From Xanthomonas sp. GPE 39 (GTDB taxonomy: Bacteria; Pseudomonadota; Gammaproteobacteria; Xanthomonadales; Xanthomonadaceae): a DNA stretch of 64,000 bases. Every line of letters starts with the position of its first letter. Position 1 is the first letter of the stretch. Position numbers and translations under genes: made by a program. The DNA is taken from NCBI RefSeq assembly GCF_000963005.1, contig NZ_JZHZ01000007.1:1525133-1589132 (forward strand), read 5' to 3'. Shown piece by piece: positions 27,239-36,038 of the stretch. The notes beneath the pieces were generated by a model. That model searched no databases, had not been told where the DNA came from, and saw only the letters and a list, made by a program, of their open reading frames with translations.

Positions 27239-29232
27239 ACCGCGCGGCGTTGTTCGCTAGGTCGTTTGGCGCCATGAGGGCGTCTGCCAGCGCCTTGGTG
27301 GCCTTGTTGTCGTGCGCAGCATGGCTGCTTGTTGCCGGTGCTGCCGCTGCCGCTACGGTGCAGCCCGCGCCGAAAGCGCCCGTGACCAAGACCGTCAGTA
27401 CCACGCCGGAAGTTGCCAATAACTACAGTTACGTGCGTTATCGCGCCGACTACGTCGTGGGTGAGGACGCCACGAGCGTGGAAACCGACGAGTACGAGTT
27501 GCTGCTCAAAACCAAGGCGGGTGTCGACCAGTTCAGCCAGGTGCGCTTGAGCTATAGCGAAAAGCTGGAGACGCTGGAGGTGCTGACGGCCTATACCATC
27601 ACCCCCGACGGCATCCGTCACGACGTGCCGGCTGACAAGATCTACACTCAGGAAAGCTATTCCAGCGCCTCGGCGGCGATGTACGCCGATCGCAAGGTCA
27701 AGGCCGTGGTCTTCCCGAACCTGATGCCCGGCACGCGGCTGGTGTACCAGATCCGTCGCACCCGGCATATGCCGTACTTCCCTGGTTACTTCAGCCTATG
27801 GGAGACTTTCAGCGTGTTCTCCCAGTACGACGACGCCACGGTGACACTGGTGGCACCGCGTCGCATGCCGATGCAGGTGTACACGCGCGGCATACAGGGC
27901 AGCAACACGCCGAAGATCGACGGCGAGCATGCGCGCTGGGAATGGCATTACAGCCGCCGCGAGCCGATGAAGAGCCAGAACTGGGCGGCGGCGACCTGGG
28001 AGTTCAGCCCGACCATCATGGCCAGCAGCTTCCGTCGCTGGGCACAGATGGCACAAGCCTATCAGCGCCGCAGTGCCGTGGCCGCGCAGGTGACACCGAA
28101 GGTCCGCGCGCGTGCCGAGCAGATCACCGCCGGCCTCCACGACCGTCGCGCGCAGGCCGCTGCGCTGTACGAATGGGTGGCGCGCAATATCCGCTATGTG
28201 GCGGTGTATCTGGGCAACGGCGGTCTGCAGCCGAACAGCGCCGATAGCATCCTCGACAATCACTATGGCGACTGCAAGGACCACACCGTGGTACTGGAGG
28301 CGCTGCTAGCGGCCAAGGGGATTGCCAGTACGCCGGTGCTGATCGGTGCCGAGGGCGGGCCGACCCTGCCGGACGTGCCAGTGCTTGGGCGTTTCAATCA
28401 TGCCATCACCTATCTGCCCGAATTCAAGCTTTACGTGGACTCGACCAATCCGTATGCACGCTTCGGCCAGTTGCCTGCCAGCGATCTGGGGGTTCCGGTC
28501 CTGCACACCGCCGACGGCACCCTCGCGCGGACCCCGCCCAACGATGCCAAGGTCAATCGATACCGTGTCGAGGTCGAATATCGCTTCGCCGCCGATGGCA
28601 GCCTCAGCGGAACCACCCATCTGGACAGTGGCGAGATCGGCGAGATCAGCCTGCGCGCAATGTTTGTGCAGCTCAACGCACAAAACCGTAGACGCATTGA
28701 GGAGTCTATCCTTGCAGATTCCGGTTTCGATGGCAGCGGCGAACTGCAATTGCAGGGCACACCACAGGATACGAGTCGGCCATTCGGTTATGCCTACCGT
28801 TTTCGTGCCGACGACGCGGTTGACTTCAGTGTGGTCGGCGGCATGACATTGCCGCTGATCCCTGGCGCCGATTCGATACGCGCCGCTTACACCACTACTT
28901 CGGCGGAGTACAACCTGACCCCGTTCTATTGCAACGATAACGCGCACAGCGAGACCTATCGGCTGACCTTCCCCGATAGCGTGCCGATCATTGCGATTCC
29001 GAATGACATGCGTTTCCGTAACGCTGCCGGTGAATACACCGCGAAGTGGGTTCGCGAGGGGCAGACTGTGATCGCCACGCAGACGCTGCACCGACGCGCG
29101 ATCCATGGTCCGGCCGCGCTGTGCCAGCCGCAGGATTACGTGGCTTTTCGCGAGTTGTACCAGCAGGTTCGGCGTGGTTTCCGCGGGCAGATCCTCTACG
29201 GCGACCTGCGCCGGATGCAGACCGCACCCTGA
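27235..29232 (+). CDS. Secreted DUF3857/transglutaminase-like protein
   Basis: The 665-aa protein has an N-terminal signal peptide (hydrophobic [20 protein letters not shown]) and a DUF3857 domain (about 60-230). A transglutaminase-like papain-fold core follows with Cys in [11 protein letters not shown], His in [10 protein letters not shown] and Asp in [10 protein letters not shown], the full triad, then a C-terminal beta-rich domain. It is probably periplasmic or outer-membrane-facing. Its substrate is unknown; in this family the cores may act as proteases or amidases. The GTG at 27235 overlaps the ftsK stop; an ATG at 27274 would give a more typical signal peptide and is a good alternative. 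lolA follows after 76 bases. Confidence 0.85.
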   Translation: MNRAALFARSFGAMRASASALVALLSCAAWLLVAGAAAAATVQPAPKAPVTKTVSTTPEVANNYSYVRYRADYVVGEDATSVETDEYELLLKTKAGVDQFSQVRLSYSEKLETLEVLTAYTITPDGIRHDVPADKIYTQESYSSASAAMYADRKVKAVVFPNLMPGTRLVYQIRRTRHMPYFPGYFSLWETFSVFSQYDDATVTLVAPRRMPMQVYTRGIQGSNTPKIDGEHARWEWHYSRREPMKSQNWAAATWEFSPTIMASSFRRWAQMAQAYQRRSAVAAQVTPKVRARAEQITAGLHDRRAQAAALYEWVARNIRYVAVYLGNGGLQPNSADSILDNHYGDCKDHTVVLEALLAAKGIASTPVLIGAEGGPTLPDVPVLGRFNHAITYLPEFKLYVDSTNPYARFGQLPASDLGVPVLHTADGTLARTPPNDAKVNRYRVEVEYRFAADGSLSGTTHLDSGEIGEISLRAMFVQLNAQNRRRIEESILADSGFDGSGELQLQGTPQDTSRPFGYAYRFRADDAVDFSVVGGMTLPLIPGADSIRAAYTTTSAEYNLTPFYCNDNAHSETYRLTFPDSVPIIAIPNDMRFRNAAGEYTAKWVREGQTVIATQTLHRRAIHGPAALCQPQDYVAFRELYQQVRRGFRGQILYGDLRRMQTAP

Positions 29233-29308
29233 GCGACACGCCACCGTCTGATCGCCGATTCAGCCCCTGCGCCTCACACTTCCCATTCTTCGTCCGGAAT
29301 CTATCGGT

Positions 29309-29935
29309 ATGTTTTCCACACTCCGCTACACCGTCCTCGCCACCGCCTTGTTGGCCAGCACCGCTTATGCCGGTGCACGCGAAGACCTCACGACCTTCAC
29401 CCACGGGCTTAAAGGCCTGGACGGTCAGTTCGTACAGAAGGTTTACGACGGCAAAGGCACGCTGAAGGAAAGTTCCAGTGGCCGTGTCGCTCTGTCGGCA
29501 CCGCGCTTGTTCCGTTGGGAGTACCGCAAGCCGTATAGCCAATTGATCGTGGCCGATGGCAGCAAGGTGTGGGTCTACGATCCAGACCTGAAGCAAGCCA
29601 CGGTGCGCACGCAAGGGGCCGAAGAGCAGAACAGCCCACTGACTGCGCTGATCGACCCGGGCAAGCTCGATCGCCAGTACGACGTCAGCGAGGAGGCGGT
29701 GGCGCGCGATGGACTGCAGTGGTTGACCATGACCCCGAAGGTCGGTACCGAGGCCAACTTTCAGTTAGCCAAGCTGGGTTTCGACGGCAAAGGTCTCGCC
29801 AGGATGGAGGTGGTCGACCCGGTCGGCCAGCGCACCGAGATCAGCTTCACTGGCTGGGAGCGTAACCCGCGCTTTGCCACAGGTACGTTTCGCTACGTCC
29901 CCGAGAAGGACGTGGACGTGGTCGGCGACCGCTGA
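29309..29935 (+). CDS. lolA: Outer-membrane lipoprotein carrier LolA
   Basis: LolA carries lipoproteins across the periplasm from LolCDE to LolB. The 208-aa product has a signal peptide (TVLATALLASTAYA) and a LolA fold: LKGLDGQFVQKVYDG, GRVALSAPRLFRWEYRKPY, IVADGSKVWVYDPDL and the C-terminal LARMEVVDPVGQRTEISF. The length matches. In related genomes lolA is directly followed by rarA on the same strand; here a cation exporter gene on the opposite strand lies between them. Confidence 0.95.
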   Translation: MFSTLRYTVLATALLASTAYAGAREDLTTFTHGLKGLDGQFVQKVYDGKGTLKESSSGRVALSAPRLFRWEYRKPYSQLIVADGSKVWVYDPDLKQATVRTQGAEEQNSPLTALIDPGKLDRQYDVSEEAVARDGLQWLTMTPKVGTEANFQLAKLGFDGKGLARMEVVDPVGQRTEISFTGWERNPRFATGTFRYVPEKDVDVVGDR

Positions 29936-30106
29936 GGCGTGCCCGCCCCGTGACTTGCATGCGGCACGTATGCACAGTCGCTAACAGAACGATGGCGTTG
30001 CCGCCGGACGGGCGCGGGCAGTGCTCGGAATCCTCATGTGTCCCGTGGGGTTCCTGCGCGCTCCGCGCCTACCCGGCAGCGACTGGTGACGGTTTGTTAG
30101 CCACTG

Positions 30107-31144
30107 TTAGTCGCAACAGGTCTGCACTTCGATGCTGACATGTCCCAACGTCGCAATATCGTGCAGGCGTGCGTGATAGAACGCGACCGGCCGTGGTCGA
30201 TGGGTCACCAACGACACGATGGCGGCGTGTTGCCCGGGGCCGATCCGCCACACGTGCAGGTCGGCGATGCGTTCGTCGTCCTGTTCCAGGCGTTCGCGGA
30301 TCTGCGCTTGCAGCGCGGGCGGGGCTGACGCGTCCAACAGCACGGCGCCGGTATCGCGCAGCAGTCCCAGCGACCAGCGTGCGATCACGATGGCACCGAC
30401 GATGCCCATGAGGGCGTCCGTCCACTGCCAGCCCAAGTATTTGGCCAGCAGCAAGGCGACGATCGCCATCACCGAGGTCAGCGCATCGGCCAGCACATGC
30501 ACGTAGGCCGAGCGCAGATTGTGGTCGGCATGCGCGTGCGTGTCATGGCCTGCGGCAGCGTGCGCTGCAGGGTGATGCGCGTGGTCGTGATGGTGATGAT
30601 CATCGTGCCCGTCGTGGGAGTGCTGGTGATCGTGGTGAGAATGATGATGGCCGTGATGATGGCCATGCGCATGATCGTGGTGGTGATCGGCGCCCAGCAT
30701 CCAGGCACTGAGCAGGTTCACCAGCAGGCCCAGCGCGGCGATCCACAGGGCTTCGTCGTAGGCGATCTGCACCGGCTGTGCCAGCCGCAGCGCCGACTCC
30801 ACGCCGATGCCGAGTGCGATCAATGCCAGGATCAGCGCGCTGGAAAACCCGGCCAGGTCGCCGACCTTGCCGGTGCCAAAGGTAAAGCGTGGATTGTTCC
30901 GGTGCCGTAGCGCGAACCAATAGGCGAAGCCAGCCAGCGACAGGGCACCGGCGTGGGTGGCCATGTGCAGACCATCGGCCAAGAGCGCCATCGAACCGGT
31001 CCACCAGCCGGCGACAATCTCCACGCACATCATCGTGGCGGTCAGCGCCACGACTGCCCAGGTGCGGCGCGCATTGCGCTCGTGGCGCGCGCCCAGAAAA
31101 TTGTGGGAGTGCGTGAATGTATCCAGGGTGCGATGGTGGCTCAT
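30107..31144 (-). CDS. Cation diffusion facilitator with His-rich loop (DmeF-like)
   Basis: This is a metal-ion/proton antiporter for Co, Zn, Ni or similar divalent cations. The 345-aa protein has six predicted membrane segments, a metal-site motif in the second (LLADGLHMATHAG) and HVLADAL in the fifth. A very His/Asp-rich cytoplasmic loop of about 60 residues, encoded near 30520-30700, lies between segments four and five. That loop and the N-terminal HSHNFL segment are typical of the DmeF subgroup. The ATG at 31144 is preferred over the much longer open frame. The gene is convergent with lolA and divergent from rarA. Metal specificity is not readable from sequence. Confidence 0.92.
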   Translation of the reverse strand: MSHHRTLDTFTHSHNFLGARHERNARRTWAVVALTATMMCVEIVAGWWTGSMALLADGLHMATHAGALSLAGFAYWFALRHRNNPRFTFGTGKVGDLAGFSSALILALIALGIGVESALRLAQPVQIAYDEALWIAALGLLVNLLSAWMLGADHHHDHAHGHHHGHHHSHHDHQHSHDGHDDHHHHDHAHHPAAHAAAGHDTHAHADHNLRSAYVHVLADALTSVMAIVALLLAKYLGWQWTDALMGIVGAIVIARWSLGLLRDTGAVLLDASAPPALQAQIRERLEQDDERIADLHVWRIGPGQHAAIVSLVTHRPRPVAFYHARLHDIATLGHVSIEVQTCCD

Positions 31145-31237
31145 GGCGGGATTCGCTAGGCAAGTGTGACTGAGCGACGATTGTAGCCGCATGCCGCTGC
31201 CGCGACGCTGCGGCGGTTGCGGCGATAGAATGCGCAG

Positions 31238-32611
31238 GTGACCAAGCGCAGACGTCTCGCCTCCGATATGCCCGATCTGCTGCGCGTCGATCGCGAAGCG
31301 CTGCGGCCTCTGGCCGAACGCATGCGCCCGCAGACGCTCGATGAGATGGTCGGACAGAAGCGTCTGCTGACGCCATCCAGCGCGCTGCGCCGTGCCGTTG
31401 CCGCCGGGCGTGTGCACTCGATGATCCTGTGGGGGCCACCCGGTTGCGGCAAGACCACGTTGGCCTTGTTGCTGGCGCACTATGCCGAGGCCGAGTTCAA
31501 GGCGATCTCGGCGGTGCTCTCCGGTTTGCCGGACGTGCGGCTGGTGCTGGCCGAAGCCGCGCAGCGTTTCGCCGATGGGCGCCGCACGGTGCTGTTCGTC
31601 GATGAGGTGCACCGTTTCAACAAGGCGCAGCAGGATGCGTTTTTACCGCATATCGAGCGCGGCACCATCCTGTTTGTCGGTGCCACCACAGAAAATCCCT
31701 CGTTCGAGTTGAATTCAGCGTTGTTGTCGCGTTGCCGTGTGCATGTGCTGGAAGCGGTATCGCCGCAGGACATCGTCGAGGCCTTGCAGCGTGCATTGCA
31801 CGATGCCGAACGTGGCTTGGGTGCCGAGGCGATCCAGGTATCCGATGCGGCCTTGTTGGAGATCGCCAGCGCCGCCGACGGCGACGTGCGGCGTGCATTG
31901 ACGCTGCTGGAAATCGCCGCAGAGTTAGCTCAGGACGAGGGCGGCGAAATTACCGCGCAGACCTTGCAGCAAGTGTTGGCTGATCGTACCCGCCGCTTCG
32001 ACAAGGGCGGCGAACAGTTCTACGACCAGATTTCGGCGCTGCATAAATCGGTGCGTAGTTCCAATCCGGATGCGGCGTTGTACTGGTTGACGCGCATGCT
32101 CGATGGCGGCTGCGATCCGGCCTATCTGGCGCGGCGGCTGACGCGTATGGCGATTGAGGACATCGGCTTGGCCGATCCACGCGCGCAGTCGATGGCGCTG
32201 GAAGCCTGGGACATCTACGAGCGGCTGGGCAGCCCGGAAGGCGAGCTGGCGTTCGCGCAACTGGTGCTGTACCTGGCCAGTACCGCAAAATCCAATGCGG
32301 GCTACGCCGCGTTCAATCAGGCCAAGGCGGAGGTGCGCGAGAGTGGAACCCAGGAAGTGCCGCTGCATCTGCGTAACGCGCCGACCAAACTGATGAAGCA
32401 GTTGGGCTACGGTGCGGAATATCAATACGACCACGACACCGAAGGCGGTATCGCCCTGGACCAGACCGGGTTTCCCGACGCGATGGGCGAGCGTGTGTAC
32501 TACCGGCCAGTGCCGCGCGGGTTGGAAATCAAGCTCAAGGACAAGCTCGACCGGCTGCGCGCCGAGCGCGCACAAGCCCGTGCCGAGAAGGCCAAGCCAC
32601 CGCGCAGTTGA
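31238..32611 (+). CDS. rarA: Replication-associated recombination protein RarA (MgsA)
   Basis: RarA is an AAA+ ATPase, related to clamp loaders and RuvB, that acts at stalled replication forks. The 457-aa protein has the N-terminal LAERMRPQTLDEMVGQ, Walker A GPPGCGKTT, Walker B LFVDEVHRFNKAQQD, sensor 1 GATTENPSFELN, and the C-terminal tetramerisation part with EDIGLADPRA and the LKLMKQLGYGAEYQY-like end. The GTG at 31238 gives the full-length N-terminus; ATG at 31268 is an alternative. It is followed by the fluoride riboswitch of the next gene. Confidence 0.95.
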   Translation: MTKRRRLASDMPDLLRVDREALRPLAERMRPQTLDEMVGQKRLLTPSSALRRAVAAGRVHSMILWGPPGCGKTTLALLLAHYAEAEFKAISAVLSGLPDVRLVLAEAAQRFADGRRTVLFVDEVHRFNKAQQDAFLPHIERGTILFVGATTENPSFELNSALLSRCRVHVLEAVSPQDIVEALQRALHDAERGLGAEAIQVSDAALLEIASAADGDVRRALTLLEIAAELAQDEGGEITAQTLQQVLADRTRRFDKGGEQFYDQISALHKSVRSSNPDAALYWLTRMLDGGCDPAYLARRLTRMAIEDIGLADPRAQSMALEAWDIYERLGSPEGELAFAQLVLYLASTAKSNAGYAAFNQAKAEVRESGTQEVPLHLRNAPTKLMKQLGYGAEYQYDHDTEGGIALDQTGFPDAMGERVYYRPVPRGLEIKLKDKLDRLRAERAQARAEKAKPPRS

Positions 32612-32733
32612 CGCAGTGAACCAGGCGGTGCGTTGCTCTGGCTTGTGCTGCGTATCGGGTGAGTAGGCATGAGGCATCGACCTGCGTTGCCGTGGCTGGA
32701 CACGTCACGGGCCATCTTCCATACTGCGCCGTA

Positions 32734-32818
32734 GGAGATGGCGTTCCTCCTTTAACCACCGTGCGATCCGCATGGTTGATGACGCCTACAGTCGCCCGAT
32801 CAAGTCGGGGCTGTAGGC
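32734..32818 (+). promoter_or_regulatory. Fluoride riboswitch (crcB motif) with expression-platform hairpin
   Basis: The aptamer core is seen at 32734-32791: GGAGATGGCGTTCCTCC, then TTTAACCACC, a variable stem, and GGTTGATGACGCCTACAG. These match the fluoride-riboswitch consensus (GGNGATGG, AACCGCC, CTGATGACGCCTAC) in order and spacing. GCCTACAG (32784-32791) can instead pair with CTGTAGGC (32811-32818), with CCCGA/TCGGG extending the stem. That alternative hairpin would compete with the aptamer 3' strand. No U-tract follows, so control may be by ribosome access or Rho rather than intrinsic termination. The next gene is a CLC-F type fluoride exporter, the expected target. Confidence 0.93.
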
Positions 32819-32875
32819 GCATGCGTCCACATCCCTCGCTTCGGTCGGCCATATCCATTCGTGCGGATACCACCG

Positions 32876-34231
32876 ATGCCTAAATTCCAACGTCCCGAAC
32901 AATTCGATGTCGTGCCTCATCTGGGCAAATGGCTGCTCATTTCCAGTGTCGTGGGGGGGATGGCAGGCAGTGCCTCGGCACTCTTTTTGTGGTCCCTTGA
33001 CCGTGCCACGGCTTGGCGCGAAGCACACCATTGGGCGATCTGGTTATTGCCTGTCTCCGGATTCGGCGTCGGTTTGGTCTATCACCTGCTGGGCAAGGCG
33101 GTCGATGGCGGCAACAACCTCATCATCGACGAGATCCATGACCCGAAGAAGGTCGTGCCCTTGCGCATGGCACCGTTGGTGCTGGGCGGTACCGTGGTTT
33201 CGCATCTGTTCGGTGCCTCGGTGGGGCGCGAGGGAACGGCAGTGCAGATGGGCGCAGCCTTGGCCGACCAACTCACCCACGGATTGCGCATGCGGCGTCA
33301 GGACCGGCGCATCCTCTTGATGGCGGGCATCAGCGCTGGTTTCGCGTCGGTATTCGGGACACCGTTGGCAGGCGCGGTGTTCGGCCTGGAAGTGTTGGCG
33401 ATTGGACGCATGCGCTACGACGCGTTGTTCCCATGTATCGTCGCCGCGATCATCGCCGACCAAGTTTGCTTGGCCTGGGGCATTCATCACACAGCGTATG
33501 CGATAGGTCAGTTTGTTCCGGTCGGTGCCGGAAGCGTCATGGCCGTGGTCGCCGCAGGAATCGTGTTCGGTCTGGTCGGCATGCTGTTTGCCACCGCCAC
33601 GCATTGGCTTGGCGCGTTGGTCAAGCGCACGATTGGTTACCCGCCCTTACGGCCGGCCATTGGCGGCATCGTGATCGCGGCAGCAGTCTGGGCACTCGAC
33701 GCCTACCATTATGTCGGCCTGGGCATTCCCGATATCGTGCGTTCGTTTCAGCAACCGATGCCGCCGTTGGATTTCCTCGGTAAATTGGTATTTACCGTGA
33801 CCTCGTTGGGGAGCGGCTTCAAAGGCGGGGAGGTCACGCCGTTGTTCTATATCGGTGCGACGCTCGGCAACGCGTTGGCGCCGCTGCTGCATCTGCCATT
33901 TTCGTTGTTGGCCGGGATTGGCTTCGTTGCGGTCTTTTCCGGCGCGGCCAATACGCCGATCGCCACCACGTTGATGGCGATGGAGTTATTTGGCGCCGAC
34001 ATCGCTCCGCTGGCGGCCATCGGCTGCGTCACGGCCTATCTGTTTTCCGGTCACAGCGGGATCTACCGTTCCCAGCGCGTGGGGCATGGCAAATATCGAC
34101 GCGGTGCGCAGACGCTTGCGCAGGTTGTGCGGATTGCCGGCCTGGCTTCCCGACTGCGTCGCGTTGGACAGTCGCAGCAAACGCCGCCAACCCCGCAGAC
34201 ACAGGAGCGCAACGATGAGCACATGCGATGA
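32876..34231 (+). CDS. CLC-F type fluoride/proton antiporter
   Basis: This 451-aa CLC-family membrane protein exports fluoride. Where chloride-type CLC proteins have GSGIP, it has GGNNLIIDEIH, and the second motif is GREGTAVQMG in place of GREGP; both are marks of the fluoride-specific CLC-F branch. About ten or more hydrophobic helices follow, including GAANTPIATTLMAMELFG near the C-terminus. The ATG at 32876 is preferred over a GTG at 32861. The upstream fluoride riboswitch (32734-32818) makes the assignment strong. The C-terminal tail is basic and lacks CBS domains. Confidence 0.95.
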   Translation: MPKFQRPEQFDVVPHLGKWLLISSVVGGMAGSASALFLWSLDRATAWREAHHWAIWLLPVSGFGVGLVYHLLGKAVDGGNNLIIDEIHDPKKVVPLRMAPLVLGGTVVSHLFGASVGREGTAVQMGAALADQLTHGLRMRRQDRRILLMAGISAGFASVFGTPLAGAVFGLEVLAIGRMRYDALFPCIVAAIIADQVCLAWGIHHTAYAIGQFVPVGAGSVMAVVAAGIVFGLVGMLFATATHWLGALVKRTIGYPPLRPAIGGIVIAAAVWALDAYHYVGLGIPDIVRSFQQPMPPLDFLGKLVFTVTSLGSGFKGGEVTPLFYIGATLGNALAPLLHLPFSLLAGIGFVAVFSGAANTPIATTLMAMELFGADIAPLAAIGCVTAYLFSGHSGIYRSQRVGHGKYRRGAQTLAQVVRIAGLASRLRRVGQSQQTPPTPQTQERNDEHMR

Positions 34232-34387
34232 ATGAGCATGGCAGTGCAACGGCACAGCGCCTGCGGCATGCTGATCGGGATGGTGCGGGCATTCGCCTAT
34301 CCACACTGGGTGTGGTTGCTGGATGGTGATCTGCTCAAGCCATTTTTCAGTACCGACTCACGGGCGCTCGTGAATCGCCTGAGGCGC

Positions 34388-35044
34388 TCAAGGGTTGGGC
34401 GAGCGGGGCGCGAGTGCTGTGGTGCCGGCCCGCTTCTCTGCAATGGCGATCTTCTGTGCCACTGCTGCACGCAGTGGCGTGGCCTGCGGCAGCAGACGTT
34501 GTAGCTGGCGCCAGTACGCGGCGGCTTGCGCGTAGTGTTGTTGCTGGAATGCGGCAATGCCGAGCATCCACAGTGCACGCTCGTTGTCCGGTTGCAGTGC
34601 CAGGACCCGTTCGAGCCTGTCGCGCGCTATCGTGACGATGGCGAAATCGGGGCGTTGTGCCATGTCTGCTTCGACCCAGCCGAGTAAGGCGTCGATATTG
34701 TCCGGGGCGAGTTGCAACGCTTGCGCATAGGCTTGCGCTGCGTCGGCGTGGCGTTGTGCCTGCTGTGCGTCCCACCCTTGTTGCAGCAGAGTGGCTAGCG
34801 TCTTCTGGACACCTGATGAAGGCATGGCGGACGCTGCCGGTTGCAGCGGCACGCCAGCCAGTGCGCCGGGATCGCCGATGGACCAGTACACGCTTGCGCC
34901 AAGCATGGGCAAGGCGATGGTCAGCACGGCGGCGCTCGCATAGTGCGCACGCCTACCATCGCCACGGGCCAACAACGGACGCAACACGGCGGCCAGGGCA
35001 ATTCCGAGCATCGTGGCGACTGTCAGCAGGAAAATCGCGATCAC
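34388..35044 (-). CDS. ccmI: Cytochrome c biogenesis protein CcmI (TPR-containing)
   Basis: CcmI presents apocytochrome c to the heme ligation machinery. From the GTG at 35044 the protein is 218 aa: an N-terminal membrane helix (VIAIFLLTVATMLGIALAAV), a second hydrophobic segment (about 40-60), then TPR-type helical repeats (HADAAQAYAQALQLAPDNID, NERALWMLGIAAFQQQHYAQ). The long open frame upstream lacks family sequence. The GTG overlaps the ccmH stop (GTGA). It is the last gene of the ccm run; the following 156 bases to the CLC-F stop hold nothing certain. Confidence 0.9.
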   Translation of the reverse strand: MIAIFLLTVATMLGIALAAVLRPLLARGDGRRAHYASAAVLTIALPMLGASVYWSIGDPGALAGVPLQPAASAMPSSGVQKTLATLLQQGWDAQQAQRHADAAQAYAQALQLAPDNIDALLGWVEADMAQRPDFAIVTIARDRLERVLALQPDNERALWMLGIAAFQQQHYAQAAAYWRQLQRLLPQATPLRAAVAQKIAIAEKRAGTTALAPRSPNP

Positions 35045-35496
35045 CAGCCATCCTCCGCTTCCGGCTGCGCTGCGCCTGCATCGGGCCCATGTCGGCGCTG
35101 TCGCAGTGTCGCCACGACCATGCCAGCGCCTGCGACCAACAACAGGGCCGGCCCGAACCACAGCAGCCAGGTGGCCGGTGCCAGCGGCGGGTCGTACAGC
35201 ACGAAGTCGGAATAGCGCGCCACCATGTACTGTTTGATCTGTGCATCGCTACGCCCTGCTTGCAACTGCGCGAACACTTGATGGCGCAGGTCACGCGCCA
35301 GTGGTGCGTCAGAGTCGGCAAGGTTTTCGTTCTGGCAGACCAGACAGCGCAGTTGCGTGGTCAACTGCTGAAAGCGTTGCTCCTGCGCGTGATCTTTGAA
35401 CGGCAGGGGATCCACCGCCTGAGCGAAGCTTGGCAGGCTGCAGGCGAGCCACAACAGTGCCAGCAACAGGCACCAGCGCAGGCGCAAAGCGTTCAT
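35041..35496 (-). CDS. ccmH: Cytochrome c biogenesis protein CcmH
   Basis: CcmH is a membrane-anchored periplasmic thiol protein that handles apocytochrome c CxxCH cysteines. The 151-aa product has a signal sequence (CLLLALLWLACSLPSFAQA), the redox motif LRCLVCQN with Cys51 and Cys54, and one C-terminal membrane helix (LLWFGPALLLVAGAGMVV). The length is standard for the short CcmH/CcmL type. Start and stop both overlap neighbours (ccmG and ccmI) by four bases. Confidence 0.95.
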   Translation of the reverse strand: MNALRLRWCLLLALLWLACSLPSFAQAVDPLPFKDHAQEQRFQQLTTQLRCLVCQNENLADSDAPLARDLRHQVFAQLQAGRSDAQIKQYMVARYSDFVLYDPPLAPATWLLWFGPALLLVAGAGMVVATLRQRRHGPDAGAAQPEAEDGW

Positions 35497-36038
35497 CGCC
35501 GCTCCTCCGCAAGCAGCGCTGCGATGGCTGGGCGGAGTTCTTCGGCGAGCACCGCCTGGGTCAGGACGCCGACGTATTTGTAGCGCACCACACCATGTGC
35601 GTCGATCAGAAAGGTCTCTGGCGCGCCGTAGACGCCGAGGTCGATCGCCTGCTGGCCGTCTTCGTCGAGCAACACCAGCGCATACGGGTTGCCGCGTTGT
35701 GCAAGCCAGGCTGCCGTGTCGCGCGGATTGTCCTTATAGGCGTATCCGATCAAGGTAATGCCAAGCTTAGGTGCCTGCGCCATCAGCAGCGGATGCTCCT
35801 CGTTGCAGGCCATGCACCAACTGCCGAAGACGTTGAGCAGATATGGACGACCGCGTAGCGCGGCGCTGCCACTTTTTTCAGTGGGACGGTCCAGGCGCGG
35901 CAGCGAAAATGCGGGCACCGGCTTGCCGAGCAACGGCGATGGCAGTGCGCGTGGATCGTGGGTGCGGCTCCACCATAACCCGACTCCGAACAGGATGACC
36001 AACAGCAGGAAACCCAGTAGCGGCAGCACACGGCTCAT
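35493..36038 (-). CDS. ccmG: Thiol:disulfide interchange protein CcmG (DsbE)
   Basis: CcmG is a membrane-tethered thioredoxin-fold reductant in cytochrome c maturation. The 181-aa protein has an N-terminal membrane helix (LPLLGFLLLVILFGVGLWW) and a thioredoxin-like domain with the active site GSWCMACNEEHP (Cys75, Cys78). CMAC replaces the more usual CPTC or CPSC but keeps both cysteines. The cis-Pro region GAPETFLIDAHGVV is present. It overlaps ccmF and ccmH by four bases on each side. Confidence 0.95.
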   Translation of the reverse strand: MSRVLPLLGFLLLVILFGVGLWWSRTHDPRALPSPLLGKPVPAFSLPRLDRPTEKSGSAALRGRPYLLNVFGSWCMACNEEHPLLMAQAPKLGITLIGYAYKDNPRDTAAWLAQRGNPYALVLLDEDGQQAIDLGVYGAPETFLIDAHGVVRYKYVGVLTQAVLAEELRPAIAALLAEERR

